A stretch of DNA of 64,000 bases from Methanobacteriota archaeon (GTDB lineage: Archaea; Thermoplasmatota; Poseidoniia; Poseidoniales; Thalassarchaeaceae). The stretch is taken from the NCBI GenBank assembly GCA_014239955.1, contig JAAZXW010000004.1, positions 1-64,000 of the forward strand, written 5' to 3'. The notes beneath the pieces were generated by a model. The model ran no database searches, was not told where the DNA came from, and saw only the letters and a program-made list of their open reading frames with translations. A program made the translations under genes and the position numbers. Each line of letters begins with the position of its first letter. Position 1 is the first letter of the stretch. Below, in pieces: positions 26,982 through 36,207 of the stretch.

Positions 26982-28094
26982 TTACTCGGTGCGGCACTCT
27001 TGCCTGTCCTCATACCATGTTCCGCCGGTGGCCTCGCACTCCTCTTGGTTGTCAGGGGATTCTTCCTCATCCCCTCTGTCGTCTTCCTCTGAGTTGTCCT
27101 CTCTTTCTGGCTCTTCATCCAGTTCGCTCCAATCGCAGTAGAATACGCCTTCACCACGGTCTGCGGCCTCTGTCCAGACTCCCATCCTGGACTCGCACAT
27201 CTCCTGGGTGATCTCTATGGAAGGGGGGCCATCGTGCATTTCACCGTCCTCGCACCTGTCCACCATCTTGCAGAGTGCGCCACCCATTCTGCCTCGGAAT
27301 CCCTTCCTCATGTCATGGTCGCGATCGCATCTTCGATCGTCTGCGCACCCCCTGTGATGCTCTGCCCGAGAGAGCGTTTGCCCCAGGACAGTCTCTATTG
27401 TCTCTGAGTCAGCCGAGCAATCCTCGCTCTCGATGCAGAATGCAATTGCTTCCTGGGCGGCCCTGAGCTGGGTGGACTTTTCCTCTGCGAACTCCATCCT
27501 CTCGGTCTCGTCCCAGTGCTTTCTCTCGTCCCAGTCCTTGTAGTCCTTGGAGGAAGCGCAGTACTCGCCCTTTCGATCATCGGTGGCCCATGTACCGCCT
27601 GCTTCTTCGCAAGCGTCCTGGCTACTATCTTCGTCATCTACGGAGTCGGTCCCATCTAGCTTGGCCTGCATGCCATCCACGGCCCATGTTAGCTTCTCGA
27701 TCATGCCTGAGAGTGACTCGGCATCGGCTGTGCACTCGGCACTATCAAGGCAGAATTGGAAGGCAGTGATTAGATTAGTGTCTATCTCGATCCTATTCTC
27801 AAGGTGGTCGGTCCTATCCTCCATTCTGTCGTTCATACGACTCTTCATTGCCGTCCTGATGTGCTTGCCCATTGGCTTCTCGTCGGTGTCCTTCGCATCC
27901 CAGGTGTCCTCTCCCGTCATATCATCCACTGCGCCCTCGAAGGGGTCGGCCTCTGCGTACTTCGGTGCTGCGTACTCCTCAAGGGTCGCTGCTACCGATG
28001 CCCCGGCCAGCAGTGATACTACGGCGAGTGCGATAACACCCATTGTGACATTCTTCCTGTTTTGCTCCGTAATCTTGCTATTTGTTGGCTCCAT
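26982..28094 (-). CDS. Exported acidic protein with repeated Cys/Gly-Gly-Thr-Trp motifs
   Basis: A 370-residue protein with an N-terminal hydrophobic segment (VTMGVIALAVVSLLAGASVA) acting as signal or anchor. The rest is highly charged and very rich in Asp/Glu. Three similar motifs recur: CEEAGGTWATDDRKGEYC, CESRMGVWTEAADRGEGVFYC and, at the C-terminus, CEATGGTWYEDRQEC. Two internal FCLDSAECTADAESL and FCIESEDCSADSETIE segments are also repeats. The paired cysteines suggest small disulfide-linked modules outside the cell, perhaps binding metal or calcium. No known family was recognised beyond the general CExxGGxW motif found in many secreted proteins. Confidence 0.7.
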   Translation of the reverse strand: MEPTNSKITEQNRKNVTMGVIALAVVSLLAGASVAATLEEYAAPKYAEADPFEGAVDDMTGEDTWDAKDTDEKPMGKHIRTAMKSRMNDRMEDRTDHLENRIEIDTNLITAFQFCLDSAECTADAESLSGMIEKLTWAVDGMQAKLDGTDSVDDEDSSQDACEEAGGTWATDDRKGEYCASSKDYKDWDERKHWDETERMEFAEEKSTQLRAAQEAIAFCIESEDCSADSETIETVLGQTLSRAEHHRGCADDRRCDRDHDMRKGFRGRMGGALCKMVDRCEDGEMHDGPPSIEITQEMCESRMGVWTEAADRGEGVFYCDWSELDEEPEREDNSEEDDRGDEEESPDNQEECEATGGTWYEDRQECRTE

Positions 28095-28201
28095 TCCTGC
28101 TCACCTTGCAATGCCAGAGGGTGCAAAACCATATCATAATCTGGCCCAAATGCTCGGTATTCGGCACAAAAAGTCGCAAAAGGTGTTCTTGCGGGTTCTG
28201 A

Positions 28202-28660
28202 CTATTCCAACGTGTTAGTGGGGACTGGGCCATACGCGTTGTCGTGGGCCTGTCCGTCCTCGACCATCCAGACGATCCAAAGAATAAGTCCGATGCATGG
28301 GATCAATATGATGAGAAACATCCAGCCGCTCTTCCCAGTGTCGTGCAATCTTCTGACAGTGACGGCTATGCAGGGGATGAGCATTCCAAGAGCGCCCACC
28401 AGGGCAATCAAACTAGGCAGGGCTGCGATTTGTCCGAAGTCTAAAAGGGCAATCGTCCCAACAAGCCAGAAGATCTGTAAGACGGCGCCAGTGACGGCAA
28501 GTCCCAAGTATCCCCACCAGTATTCCGACCGTGATGCCCTTCCGGAGAAAGTGGCGTACTTGTTCCTGAACACTGTCGTTATGGCTTCCATGAATCCCAT
28601 CATCTGCTGTGGGCGGGGGCTGAATGCGGGTGCTGCAAATTGCTGTCCTTCTTGTACCAT
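28202..28660 (-). CDS. DUF805 family membrane protein
   Basis: A 152-residue protein with four hydrophobic helices. FRNKYATFSGRASRSEYWW is the N-terminal DUF805 hallmark, and VTVRRLHDTGKSGWMFLIIL with the following short loop is the second conserved block. The tail DNAYGPVPTN is also typical. The family is widespread in bacteria and its function is unknown. ATG at 28660. The gene stands alone, facing away from the hydrolase gene at 28.9 kb. Confidence 0.87.
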   Translation of the reverse strand: MVQEGQQFAAPAFSPRPQQMMGFMEAITTVFRNKYATFSGRASRSEYWWGYLGLAVTGAVLQIFWLVGTIALLDFGQIAALPSLIALVGALGMLIPCIAVTVRRLHDTGKSGWMFLIILIPCIGLILWIVWMVEDGQAHDNAYGPVPTNTLE

Positions 28661-28875
28661 GAGCGAATCCTCACTTATCCCATGAATAAGTGTTGTTGCG
28701 TCAAATGCCGGTTTCTGGCTTCCAGGAGTGCTGCTAGTTTTCCTATCGGGAAGCCTCTCTGCGGATATTCTACCCCCATGGGCCGTCCATAATGGGATGG
28801 GTCAGGGATTACCGGAATCAGGAAACCTGGTTCCGTTCTCCTAATCGTTATGAACGGATATGCCCGGGGGTGGGC

Positions 28876-29667
28876 GTGCCGGGAACCTTCGACCGAACCA
28901 GAGGGCGTGCTCTGACTCGAGAGGTCTCGCCGGAATACGCAGACGCCGTATCCAACTACTTCACCACAAGAGCGCCTGACTACGAGGCGGCAAGAGGTTC
29001 GCAGGAGTCGTATTTCGCGGCTCTCAGGGCCCATGGCTCCGAGGTGATCGTTCTACCTCCGCTGGAGGGCTTCCCAGACTGCAGCTTCACCGAAGATACA
29101 GCTGTGATACTCGATGACTCGGTGGTGATTCCCAATCTGGGACACCCTAGCAGGGACGGGGAGCAGGACTCGGTTGCTGAGTTCCTAGCTGACGATTTCG
29201 AGATTCACAGAATGCCCATCGGGGCGACTCTGGATGGGGGGGACGTCGTCTTCTACGACGATCGGTTCCTAGTGGGGATCTCCACCAGGACAAACAGAGA
29301 GGGTGCGGAGTTCCTAGCTGGTCACGCCAGCGAGGTTGGCATGGACGTCCAGCTATTCGACGTCCCGGAGAGCACCCTCCACCTAACCACGGTGTGCTCG
29401 AGCCCGAGGCCTGGCACGATGGTAGCCGCCGAGGGCCATCTCACCGAGAAGGACCTGCCGTTCGCCGAGGAAGTGATCTGGATCCCGGAGGAGGAGGGCT
29501 ATGCAGCCAACACGATTGCCTACGGTGACCGGATAATCATGGCTGGGGGATACAAGAAGTCCAGGCAGTTGATGATGGATGCGGGCTTCTCCATAACGAC
29601 CATCGACATGACGGAGTTCAGAGAGGTGGATGCGAGTCTGACCTGCCTTTCCGTGTTCATCGGATAA
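28876..29667 (+). CDS. Dimethylarginine dimethylaminohydrolase-like amidinotransferase-fold enzyme
   Basis: About 263 residues of the pentein fold (arginine-modifying superfamily). DCSFTEDTAVIL supplies the substrate-binding acidic cluster, LDGGDVVFYDDRFLVGIS is the family's GGD motif, and STLHLTTVCS carries the catalytic His; the C-terminal DASLTCLSVFI carries the catalytic Cys. This matches DDAH, which hydrolyses dimethylarginine to citrulline. The frame is open to ATG 28792, but by comparison with the family the N-terminus should be close to RALTREVSPEYAD, so a GTG at 28876 (or 28870) is preferred, preceded by GGGGGTG. Start confidence is low. Confidence 0.85.
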   Translation: MPGTFDRTRGRALTREVSPEYADAVSNYFTTRAPDYEAARGSQESYFAALRAHGSEVIVLPPLEGFPDCSFTEDTAVILDDSVVIPNLGHPSRDGEQDSVAEFLADDFEIHRMPIGATLDGGDVVFYDDRFLVGISTRTNREGAEFLAGHASEVGMDVQLFDVPESTLHLTTVCSSPRPGTMVAAEGHLTEKDLPFAEEVIWIPEEEGYAANTIAYGDRIIMAGGYKKSRQLMMDAGFSITTIDMTEFREVDASLTCLSVFIG

Positions 29668-29715
29668 TAATCCGGTAAAGACAGAGTTCAAGTGCGGTTT
29701 GGGTCTGGTTGGAGT

Positions 29716-30462
29716 ATGCATGCGGTAGCCAAAATTACCCTAGGGGTTGGAGCGGTCATATTGCTTGCTGGAATATTGCTGACGGTTCTGGCCGGCTCCA
29801 AGTTTGAAACTATTGCGACCGCAAGTTGGGATGCAGAGGAGAGCACGGGAGCCACGCTCTACGTACTCGACGAGGACCGTGGGGGGGACATCGGCTTCGT
29901 CTTCTTCGTTGAGGGGGAATACACAGATGATGATGATGACGGGGTGTGGGACCACTGCTCTGGAGTAGAGATCACAGTCACGCAGAAGCCTGATGTCAAC
30001 ACAGAGTGGTCCGAAGAGGATGGGGATTTCTACTTCCAGGCATCGGAGGACAAGGGGAAGTCCTGCGATGTGAGAGAAGGGAAGGACACGGACAGAGAAG
30101 GTTTCGTCAAGCTCGGCATGGCCTGCGTTGGCTGCTACGAGGGGGACTTTGAGTTCGAGTCCAACCAGCCCGTGTGGGTCCTCTACGTCGATCCAGCCCT
30201 TGGGAGAGTGCTTGCAAGTTGGGGTTCTGGGATAGGGGCAGGCAGCTGCCTGTGCTGCGGCGTAGTCACCCTAGTTTTGGGTGGGATACTCGCATTGACC
30301 ATGAAGGAGGAAACCCCCACCACTTACCAGATCGACCAGGAGGGGCGGGTGATCCTGAACCAAGGAGGGGAGGGGCCAAGCCCAATGGCCCCCGTATCTG
30401 GAGGCCCCGAGGAAGGGGTTGCGAACACTACTGAAGAGTGGTACAAGCAGACAAGTGAATAA
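29716..30462 (+). CDS. Membrane protein with acidic exported loop, unknown function
   Basis: About 248 residues. An N-terminal hydrophobic helix (ITLGVGAVILLAGILLTVLA) is followed by an acidic extracytoplasmic domain with cysteine pairs (DDGVWDHCSG, GKSCDVREG, MACVGCYEG), then a second helix (GSCLCCGVVTLVLGGILALTM) and a cytoplasmic tail rich in Pro, Gly and Glu. The ATG at 29716 is preferred to an in-frame GTG at 29692. No family recognised. The topology, two helices around an acidic domain, recurs in small surface proteins of this window. Confidence 0.68.
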   Translation: MHAVAKITLGVGAVILLAGILLTVLAGSKFETIATASWDAEESTGATLYVLDEDRGGDIGFVFFVEGEYTDDDDDGVWDHCSGVEITVTQKPDVNTEWSEEDGDFYFQASEDKGKSCDVREGKDTDREGFVKLGMACVGCYEGDFEFESNQPVWVLYVDPALGRVLASWGSGIGAGSCLCCGVVTLVLGGILALTMKEETPTTYQIDQEGRVILNQGGEGPSPMAPVSGGPEEGVANTTEEWYKQTSE

Positions 30463-30506
30463 GCGGGTTCTCGTCGGATTCTGATACCCCTCACCGAATC
30501 CATTAA

Positions 30507-30527
30507 CAATGACTCTCAGAGTCATTG
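30507..30527. promoter_or_regulatory. Perfect 21-base palindrome just before a start codon
   Basis: Two 10-base arms, CAATGACTCT and AGAGTCATTG, are exactly complementary around a single central C. The palindrome ends 4 bases before the ATG at 30532, so it covers the place where a promoter-proximal operator or ribosome-binding site would lie. A dimeric regulator could bind it as DNA, or the RNA could fold and hide the start. A role as terminator of the upstream gene (ending 30462) is less likely, as no T tract follows. Confidence 0.55.
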
Positions 30528-30531
30528 CGCT

Positions 30532-33500
30532 ATGGCTGAGCGGCACGCTAAGACTCACTCAGAATACGAGTGGAGGAGATCGGCGATTATTCTATCCGTC
30601 CTCTTCATGGTCCAAGCATTCGCACCAGCCGCGGTTTCCGACGCTGGTTTCGATGAAATGACGATCTGTCAGGACTCCCCATCTACGTTGGGTGGTGTTT
30701 GCGACGACAGGACCGATGGCCACGATGGGACCACAGACGTCACCGACTGGGTCGAGGGGATGTTCCACTTCAACATGACAAGCCCCACTGAGATCCAGTT
30801 CCAAGCATCATGGGCAATCAGGGAGTGGAACAAGGGGGGCTTGGGCCTGTTCAACTCTGCGTCGATGACGACCGCCCTGCAGTCGGACAACATCATGTCG
30901 AACGATGGGCTGCCCGCCGATGTCCTGAGATCTGCCTTCGACGAGAACACAGACCCAGATGACTTGGGTTCGCCGACGGTCCAGGAGTCTCTTCTAGCTG
31001 AGATTGACGGCACGATTACCAATTTCCTATCGAACTGGGGAGGTTCTTCCACACCCGAAACGACATGGTCGGACAAGATATTCGTTCCCGATGGCTCAGG
31101 GGTCGTATCAGCTGTGGACTGCGAGCTTGACCCCTTGCTAGACTCTGACGGTAACGCCTTCGAGCCCCCGATCTGCATTTCGACCAACGTCAACATCACC
31201 CTTGGCGTCTCCAGCACCTACGGACTCAATGGGGTGAGCGCCTCAAACCTCGACACCGCGCTAGAGGGGCTTCTGGTGATGGGCTCGCAGATCACGACGA
31301 ATTTCGATGTGCGGGTGGAACCCGGGCACAAGGGGGTATATGCCATCCAACCACCATCTTACGCCACGGTTGTAAATGCGGGCGGATGGGCTTTCGGCGA
31401 GGAGGTGTCCGAAGCAGGGGGCGCCTACCACTCCGGGCTGTGGTTCGTGGACAATCTCAACGATCCCAATGATGGGGTTCTCCCGGCAGATCTGGACATG
31501 CGCATAGGTTACAGGCAGAGCGGAACCACCGGAGTGGTGGATGTGAGTCCCCTGGACAAGAGTCTGGATGTGAGGGTCTCGGTGGATCTTTCCGATGAGG
31601 AAAACTCATTCATCGAGGTCATCGTGGGGATTTACCAAATCCAATCCAGCTCCTTGAATAGCTGGGGCGTCCCACCGCTGATGCCAGCGAACAAGGCCAC
31701 CATACCAGTGATCACATCGGACGGGATCAGGATGGCGTACCACACCGGTCTGTTGGATCTGAGCGACCTGTCTAGCAACATGCCGGTTTCGGGAATCGGT
31801 CAGGCCCTTACTAGCTCCAAGGAGGGCCTGAACGTCGCGATGGGCGAGTTCGCCTGGACTCATGTGTCTCAAGCACCGCAGGACCCTGGTGGCCTGAACT
31901 ACACTCACGTCTTCGATTGCATCAGGGGGCAGTATTACTGCATGGAGGGGTCGGTGGCAATGGATGACTCGTACCCCGTCTACATGAGGTCTGTCAGTCA
32001 CACTTTCCCCCTGAGTCTCGCTGATCTTCTAGGTGGCAACCTCGGAGACTCCGGCTTCCTGAACTCCGTTTCTGGTGACGATCTCGGGAAACTTCTGAAT
32101 ACCGGGGTGGAGTTCTCGACCGTACTTAGCGATTCAACGATGGAGTCCTTCATCGGGGAACTCCTCCCTAGCGACGTCAATGCAGACCTAACGATGTCGA
32201 TTGTCCTGCCCACATGGGCTTCGACGATTGGGGGTGGCAACACCATCGATCTGTCTTACCGGGCATCTGGGAACCATGATGGCGCAATCAGCCTAACGGG
32301 CTCTGATGCTTTCTCATGGGATCATGCGATTTGCAGGGACACAGCGAACGCGGGCTGCTTTGACAATACCCCCGATGTGGTGTGCGCATCCACTTCGAGG
32401 AGCTGCGGGTACATTGATGTCGATTGGGATCTGGAGGAAGCGTCCTTTGCCAGCCTACCACTCACCAAGGGTGGTACGGTGGAATTCGCTCTAAAGGTGG
32501 AGCTCACGATCCACAGGATTGGCGTTCCTGACTCCATGTTCGATTCGATGACCACGGACTCGACCTCCTTGGAACTCGATGTGCTGCCGGCTGACCTTTT
32601 CCGGACCTTGCTAGATATCGGCTCCAGGGGCGACCCTCTCGAAATGGAGTTCGACCTTTGTGGCCCCTTACCAACATCCCTCAAACTAGATGGGAGGCCA
32701 TTCTGTGATCAGATTATCCCATTTACCAACACGGGCCTACCGGCCTACGCGGACAGCCTTGAGAGGGACATCGGGTCTCTGATTAGTCATGCTTCTGCAG
32801 AACTGATGGAGGACGAGAGCAACGGCATAGGGAACGTAGACATGTCTGCTTTCTCGGTAGATATCGAACTCCCCTACGACATGCTCATCGATGATGATGA
32901 TGCTGTTGGGGACGAGCGAGGGATAGTGCTCAGCGTGGAAATCCCAAGAGTGAGGATCACAACTGGCATCGACAACTCATGGTTCGAACTCATCAAGATG
33001 CTCCAGAGCGGGTCCGGCCCACCGGAGATAGGCATAGTGGCAACCGATCCGACTGGTGCCCTTCTGGCACCCTTCCTGAATCCGATGGTCGCCGCAATGG
33101 ATGGCCTGACTGGTGCCCTCTCTGCTAGTATGGTCAGTGCTGATGGGGTGAGGACGCCCGAAGCGATCTCGATCGACTTCCCCGGCCCAAGACTACTGGC
33201 CAGCGTAGGTCCCGAAGAAATGGGTCTGGACCTCTTCGGGTTCGTGACCTTCACATTGCCATTGGGCATCGAACTAGAGGATTTGACGTCCTCGATGGGG
33301 AGGGTGACAACCGAAATGGACAACTCTTCGCGACAAGTCATCACCTACGAAATCGCACCTGGCATGACTGATGATAAATTGGAGTTCAACGTCCTCCTGA
33401 CCCCAATGTGGGTTCTCTCCCAGGTTCAGTATTACCTGTTTGGGCTGATTCTTTTTGCCCTCTGGAGAGCGAGGAGGAGGATGACAAGGAGGACGAGGAC

Positions 33501-33639
33501 GAGGAGGGCTGCGCAACTAGAGGCTCTAGAGGAGTCTGTCGCTTCGCCTACGGGTTACATCCCCCCCCAACCGACGGTCGAGGTGCTGCAGGTATCAGAC
33601 AATGGCATAGTGGTCAAGAGAAGGCTGGTAGCCGGGTAG
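30532..33639 (+). CDS. Very large exported surface protein with C-terminal membrane anchor
   Basis: A 1035-residue protein. The N-terminus carries a signal segment (SAIILSVLFMVQAFAPAAVS). A long extracytoplasmic region with many Asp, Ser and Gly follows, containing several Cys pairs such as TICQDSPSTLGGVCDD, DCELDPL...PPICIS and CRDTANAGCFDN. Near the C-terminus a hydrophobic helix (VQYYLFGLILFALW) is followed by an Arg-rich stop-transfer (RARRRMTRRTRTRRAAQ) and a short cytoplasmic tail. This means outside domain, one membrane span, inside tail. No domain family is recognised. It lies 10 bases upstream of an M28 peptidase lipoprotein, so they are probably cotranscribed. Confidence 0.8.
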   Translation: MAERHAKTHSEYEWRRSAIILSVLFMVQAFAPAAVSDAGFDEMTICQDSPSTLGGVCDDRTDGHDGTTDVTDWVEGMFHFNMTSPTEIQFQASWAIREWNKGGLGLFNSASMTTALQSDNIMSNDGLPADVLRSAFDENTDPDDLGSPTVQESLLAEIDGTITNFLSNWGGSSTPETTWSDKIFVPDGSGVVSAVDCELDPLLDSDGNAFEPPICISTNVNITLGVSSTYGLNGVSASNLDTALEGLLVMGSQITTNFDVRVEPGHKGVYAIQPPSYATVVNAGGWAFGEEVSEAGGAYHSGLWFVDNLNDPNDGVLPADLDMRIGYRQSGTTGVVDVSPLDKSLDVRVSVDLSDEENSFIEVIVGIYQIQSSSLNSWGVPPLMPANKATIPVITSDGIRMAYHTGLLDLSDLSSNMPVSGIGQALTSSKEGLNVAMGEFAWTHVSQAPQDPGGLNYTHVFDCIRGQYYCMEGSVAMDDSYPVYMRSVSHTFPLSLADLLGGNLGDSGFLNSVSGDDLGKLLNTGVEFSTVLSDSTMESFIGELLPSDVNADLTMSIVLPTWASTIGGGNTIDLSYRASGNHDGAISLTGSDAFSWDHAICRDTANAGCFDNTPDVVCASTSRSCGYIDVDWDLEEASFASLPLTKGGTVEFALKVELTIHRIGVPDSMFDSMTTDSTSLELDVLPADLFRTLLDIGSRGDPLEMEFDLCGPLPTSLKLDGRPFCDQIIPFTNTGLPAYADSLERDIGSLISHASAELMEDESNGIGNVDMSAFSVDIELPYDMLIDDDDAVGDERGIVLSVEIPRVRITTGIDNSWFELIKMLQSGSGPPEIGIVATDPTGALLAPFLNPMVAAMDGLTGALSASMVSADGVRTPEAISIDFPGPRLLASVGPEEMGLDLFGFVTFTLPLGIELEDLTSSMGRVTTEMDNSSRQVITYEIAPGMTDDKLEFNVLLTPMWVLSQVQYYLFGLILFALWRARRRMTRRTRTRRAAQLEALEESVASPTGYIPPQPTVEVLQVSDNGIVVKRRLVAG

Positions 33640-33649
33640 TGAGGGTCCC

Positions 33650-35353
33650 ATGCGAGCCCTGCTGATGGTTTTCGTAATTCTGACTGCCCCGTTAAGTGGG
33701 TGCTTCGGCGAGAGTCAGGGAGAGGTCACTTCGGATGATCTCGAGGTTGCTCCGGGAACCCTGGTCTCGGGGGTTTTCCAAGAGGTCTCCCTGAAAGCGG
33801 GGCAGAGCATGTCAGTCTTCGTACCATACCTGGTTAGAGACCCGGTAACCGGTTTCGTTCAGAACTCAACCGTTGTCGACATCGTCAAGGGGGCATCAAT
33901 ATCCCTCGATCTGCTCTCCCCACCCAGGGTCTCCCTCCTCGTCATGCTAGTCGGTGAGGAGGGTCGGGACAATTGGCCAGTCAGGGCCGCTAGCGAATCA
34001 TGGGGTTCGTGGTTTGAGAGAGGGGGTGCAGTGGGCGAGGATGGCTTCGGGGTGACCAGAGTCCGTGCCAATTCCTCCCTTGACACCCTGAATAACAGCG
34101 AAGACTCGGGGGGTGCCGTATCGGTTAAGACCGTGCTTTCAGAAAGAGTTTCTACTGTCGCTGAGGGCGAAGGTGGGGCACACTCATCGGGAGTGGTGCA
34201 CGGGAGGGTAGTCTACGAGAGGCTGCACGAAATCACAGATCCTGCGAACGCACTGGATCCGGTAGATGGCAAGGCAGGGTACTGGGACAGGTGGGCCGGG
34301 CAGGGCAACCCTGCATACGAGGACGCAGCCCAGTACCTGATATCCGAGCTATCCTCCTTCGGACTCGAGGTAATGACGCACCGGTTCGAGTTCACTGACA
34401 TCTTCGGAATCCAGAATCCCGAAGCGTACAACGTATGTGCCTACAAGTGGGGTAGCGTCTTCACGAACGAATGGCTGGTTTTCGGGGCACACTTCGATAT
34501 TGCTCCCCCTGCGAACCTGGTCGTGCTGGATCCTCACGTAACTGGATCAAGGACATACGGGACCAGGGTCGGGGCGTACGACAATTCCGCGGGAACCTCG
34601 ATGGTGCTGGAGACCGCTCGGGCACTAGCAGACTTCGAGAGCCGTCGTACGATGGTTTTCTGCCTGTGGTCGGGGGAAGAGGGAGGGAAGAGGGGGTCAG
34701 ACTACTGGACCGACTACTACGTCAAAGAGGACAACCCGGATGTCACAGTTACCAACTACATCAATCTCGACATGGCTGGGGTGAATTGGCCGGGAGGGGG
34801 GGGAGCCCCCCATGGTGATCCCGATCCGCAGATCGACGAGGACGGATATCCCAAGGACACGGAGGTCTGGCCCATGAGGGTCTACATCGGGCCCGGTCCG
34901 AACCACGACATCCTCGATCAGCCGGGGATGGTCGGTTTGTCCAACTGGATCGGCTCAGATGCCCTAGGGCTCGAGGAGCAGATGGGTACCTTGGTGGGTT
35001 CCAACTTCTCAGCCGATACCTGGAAAACGGATGTCTGGCTGGACATGGACAGGCCGGAGATCATCGTCTATGAGGATACCACGGCTCGCAGCGACCACGC
35101 CAGCTTCCAGGACAACCTCGGTACCGTGACCGTGGGCTTCGGTGGCCTGGTTGATGGATACTGGTGCTACCACCAGACATGCGACACGCTCGAGGAGATG
35201 GAGCAGTGGATGGACACCACCGGCAAGGACTACGGTGAGGAGAACACGGGGGTGTCTAATCTCGTCAACAGCCTCGATATGATCACATGGTGGGCGCTCA
35301 TGACCTTCTTCCACTGTGACGAGAAGCCTGTTCTGAACGCGATTCAGGGCTAG
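33650..35353 (+). CDS. Exported M28-family metallopeptidase lipoprotein
   Basis: A 567-residue lipoprotein: signal peptide with lipobox APLSGC at residues 14-19. The second half is an M28 aminopeptidase domain with two-zinc ligands: FGAHFDIAPP (His), VGAYDNSAGTSMVLETARAL (bridging Asp), FCLWSGEEGGKRGSDYW (catalytic Glu and Glu ligand), NYINLDMAG (Asp) and RSDHASF (final His). It would degrade peptides at the cell surface. The N-terminal 200 residues do not resemble a known domain. The stop overlaps the convergent S2P-like gene by four bases. Confidence 0.88.
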   Translation: MRALLMVFVILTAPLSGCFGESQGEVTSDDLEVAPGTLVSGVFQEVSLKAGQSMSVFVPYLVRDPVTGFVQNSTVVDIVKGASISLDLLSPPRVSLLVMLVGEEGRDNWPVRAASESWGSWFERGGAVGEDGFGVTRVRANSSLDTLNNSEDSGGAVSVKTVLSERVSTVAEGEGGAHSSGVVHGRVVYERLHEITDPANALDPVDGKAGYWDRWAGQGNPAYEDAAQYLISELSSFGLEVMTHRFEFTDIFGIQNPEAYNVCAYKWGSVFTNEWLVFGAHFDIAPPANLVVLDPHVTGSRTYGTRVGAYDNSAGTSMVLETARALADFESRRTMVFCLWSGEEGGKRGSDYWTDYYVKEDNPDVTVTNYINLDMAGVNWPGGGGAPHGDPDPQIDEDGYPKDTEVWPMRVYIGPGPNHDILDQPGMVGLSNWIGSDALGLEEQMGTLVGSNFSADTWKTDVWLDMDRPEIIVYEDTTARSDHASFQDNLGTVTVGFGGLVDGYWCYHQTCDTLEEMEQWMDTTGKDYGEENTGVSNLVNSLDMITWWALMTFFHCDEKPVLNAIQG

Positions 35354-36165
35354 ACGGAGACGCTAGTTATCGTAACGTATACCATTGCCAGTGCGATGCT
35401 AAGACAGGTGTAGAAAATCGGCTCCGACCAAGTCCGGATCTTCTTGCCGTCCAATGGTCCGAATGGAAGCATGTTGAATGCACAGAGAATCGAGTTGCCC
35501 CAGAGCCAAAACATGATTACGCTGTTTATCCCACCGACCTCTCCGAGAACTATCCACGCTCCGTAGCCCAACACCCAGAGTGCCATGTTTGTGACTGGTC
35601 CGGCCACGGCAATCTTGCCGAACTGGTTCCTAGTTGCGTTTCCGGCGACCATGACCGCCCCTGGTGCCATGAATACGATCCCAAGTATCGCGGCTAGAAT
35701 TAGGCCAAAGCGCAATCCGGCTGGGTCTGCTCTGAACTCTGCCCAACATCCGTAGAACTTGGCGACGAACTTATGGGCGAACTCGTGAAGGAGGAATGCA
35801 GGAGTGAAGGATATCAAAGAAATGACGCAGTAGTACGGGAATCGCGAAGACAGGTTCAGGACTCCTCCCTCGAACATCAGTGCTAGTGCCAGAGTGAAGG
35901 CTCCTGTAGCTAGAGCGAGGTGACGGATCTCTGTTCTGGAGAAGTGCCAAATGGAGCCCTTGTGTAGATGGATTGGCCCCATGGTTCGAGGGTCTCCGAA
36001 GAAGCTGGAGTTCATCCTGCCTCCTTGGTCCATTTGGACCACCCGGATTCTCGGTTGTCGCCACGTGCCGTCGTCCCTAGCAGATGAGTGGCTGCTTGCC
36101 CTCTGCCGGGCTTCTAGGGGATCGTCGTCAACCCTCCATGCCCGGGGGTCCCTCTCCGCTGCCAT
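35350..36165 (-). CDS. Site-2-protease-like membrane metallopeptidase (M50)
   Basis: About 271 residues with six hydrophobic helices. The zinc motif HEFAHKF (HExxH) is in the second helix region and the third ligand is in NMLPFGPLDGKKI near the C-terminus, the Asn-x-x-P-x-x-P/G-L-D-G motif of S2P proteins. VAGPVTNMALW is also typical. It should cut membrane-embedded substrates. A polar N-terminus of about 75 residues precedes the helices. ATG 36165 is preferred to TTG 36195. It is convergent with the M28 gene and downstream of a small zinc-ribbon gene on its own strand. Confidence 0.86.
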   Translation of the reverse strand: MAAERDPRAWRVDDDPLEARQRASSHSSARDDGTWRQPRIRVVQMDQGGRMNSSFFGDPRTMGPIHLHKGSIWHFSRTEIRHLALATGAFTLALALMFEGGVLNLSSRFPYYCVISLISFTPAFLLHEFAHKFVAKFYGCWAEFRADPAGLRFGLILAAILGIVFMAPGAVMVAGNATRNQFGKIAVAGPVTNMALWVLGYGAWIVLGEVGGINSVIMFWLWGNSILCAFNMLPFGPLDGKKIRTWSEPIFYTCLSIALAMVYVTITSVSV

Positions 36166-36207
36166 AGAATACTGGTCTCTATCGTCTGATATCAATGCTA
36201 TTCGGGT

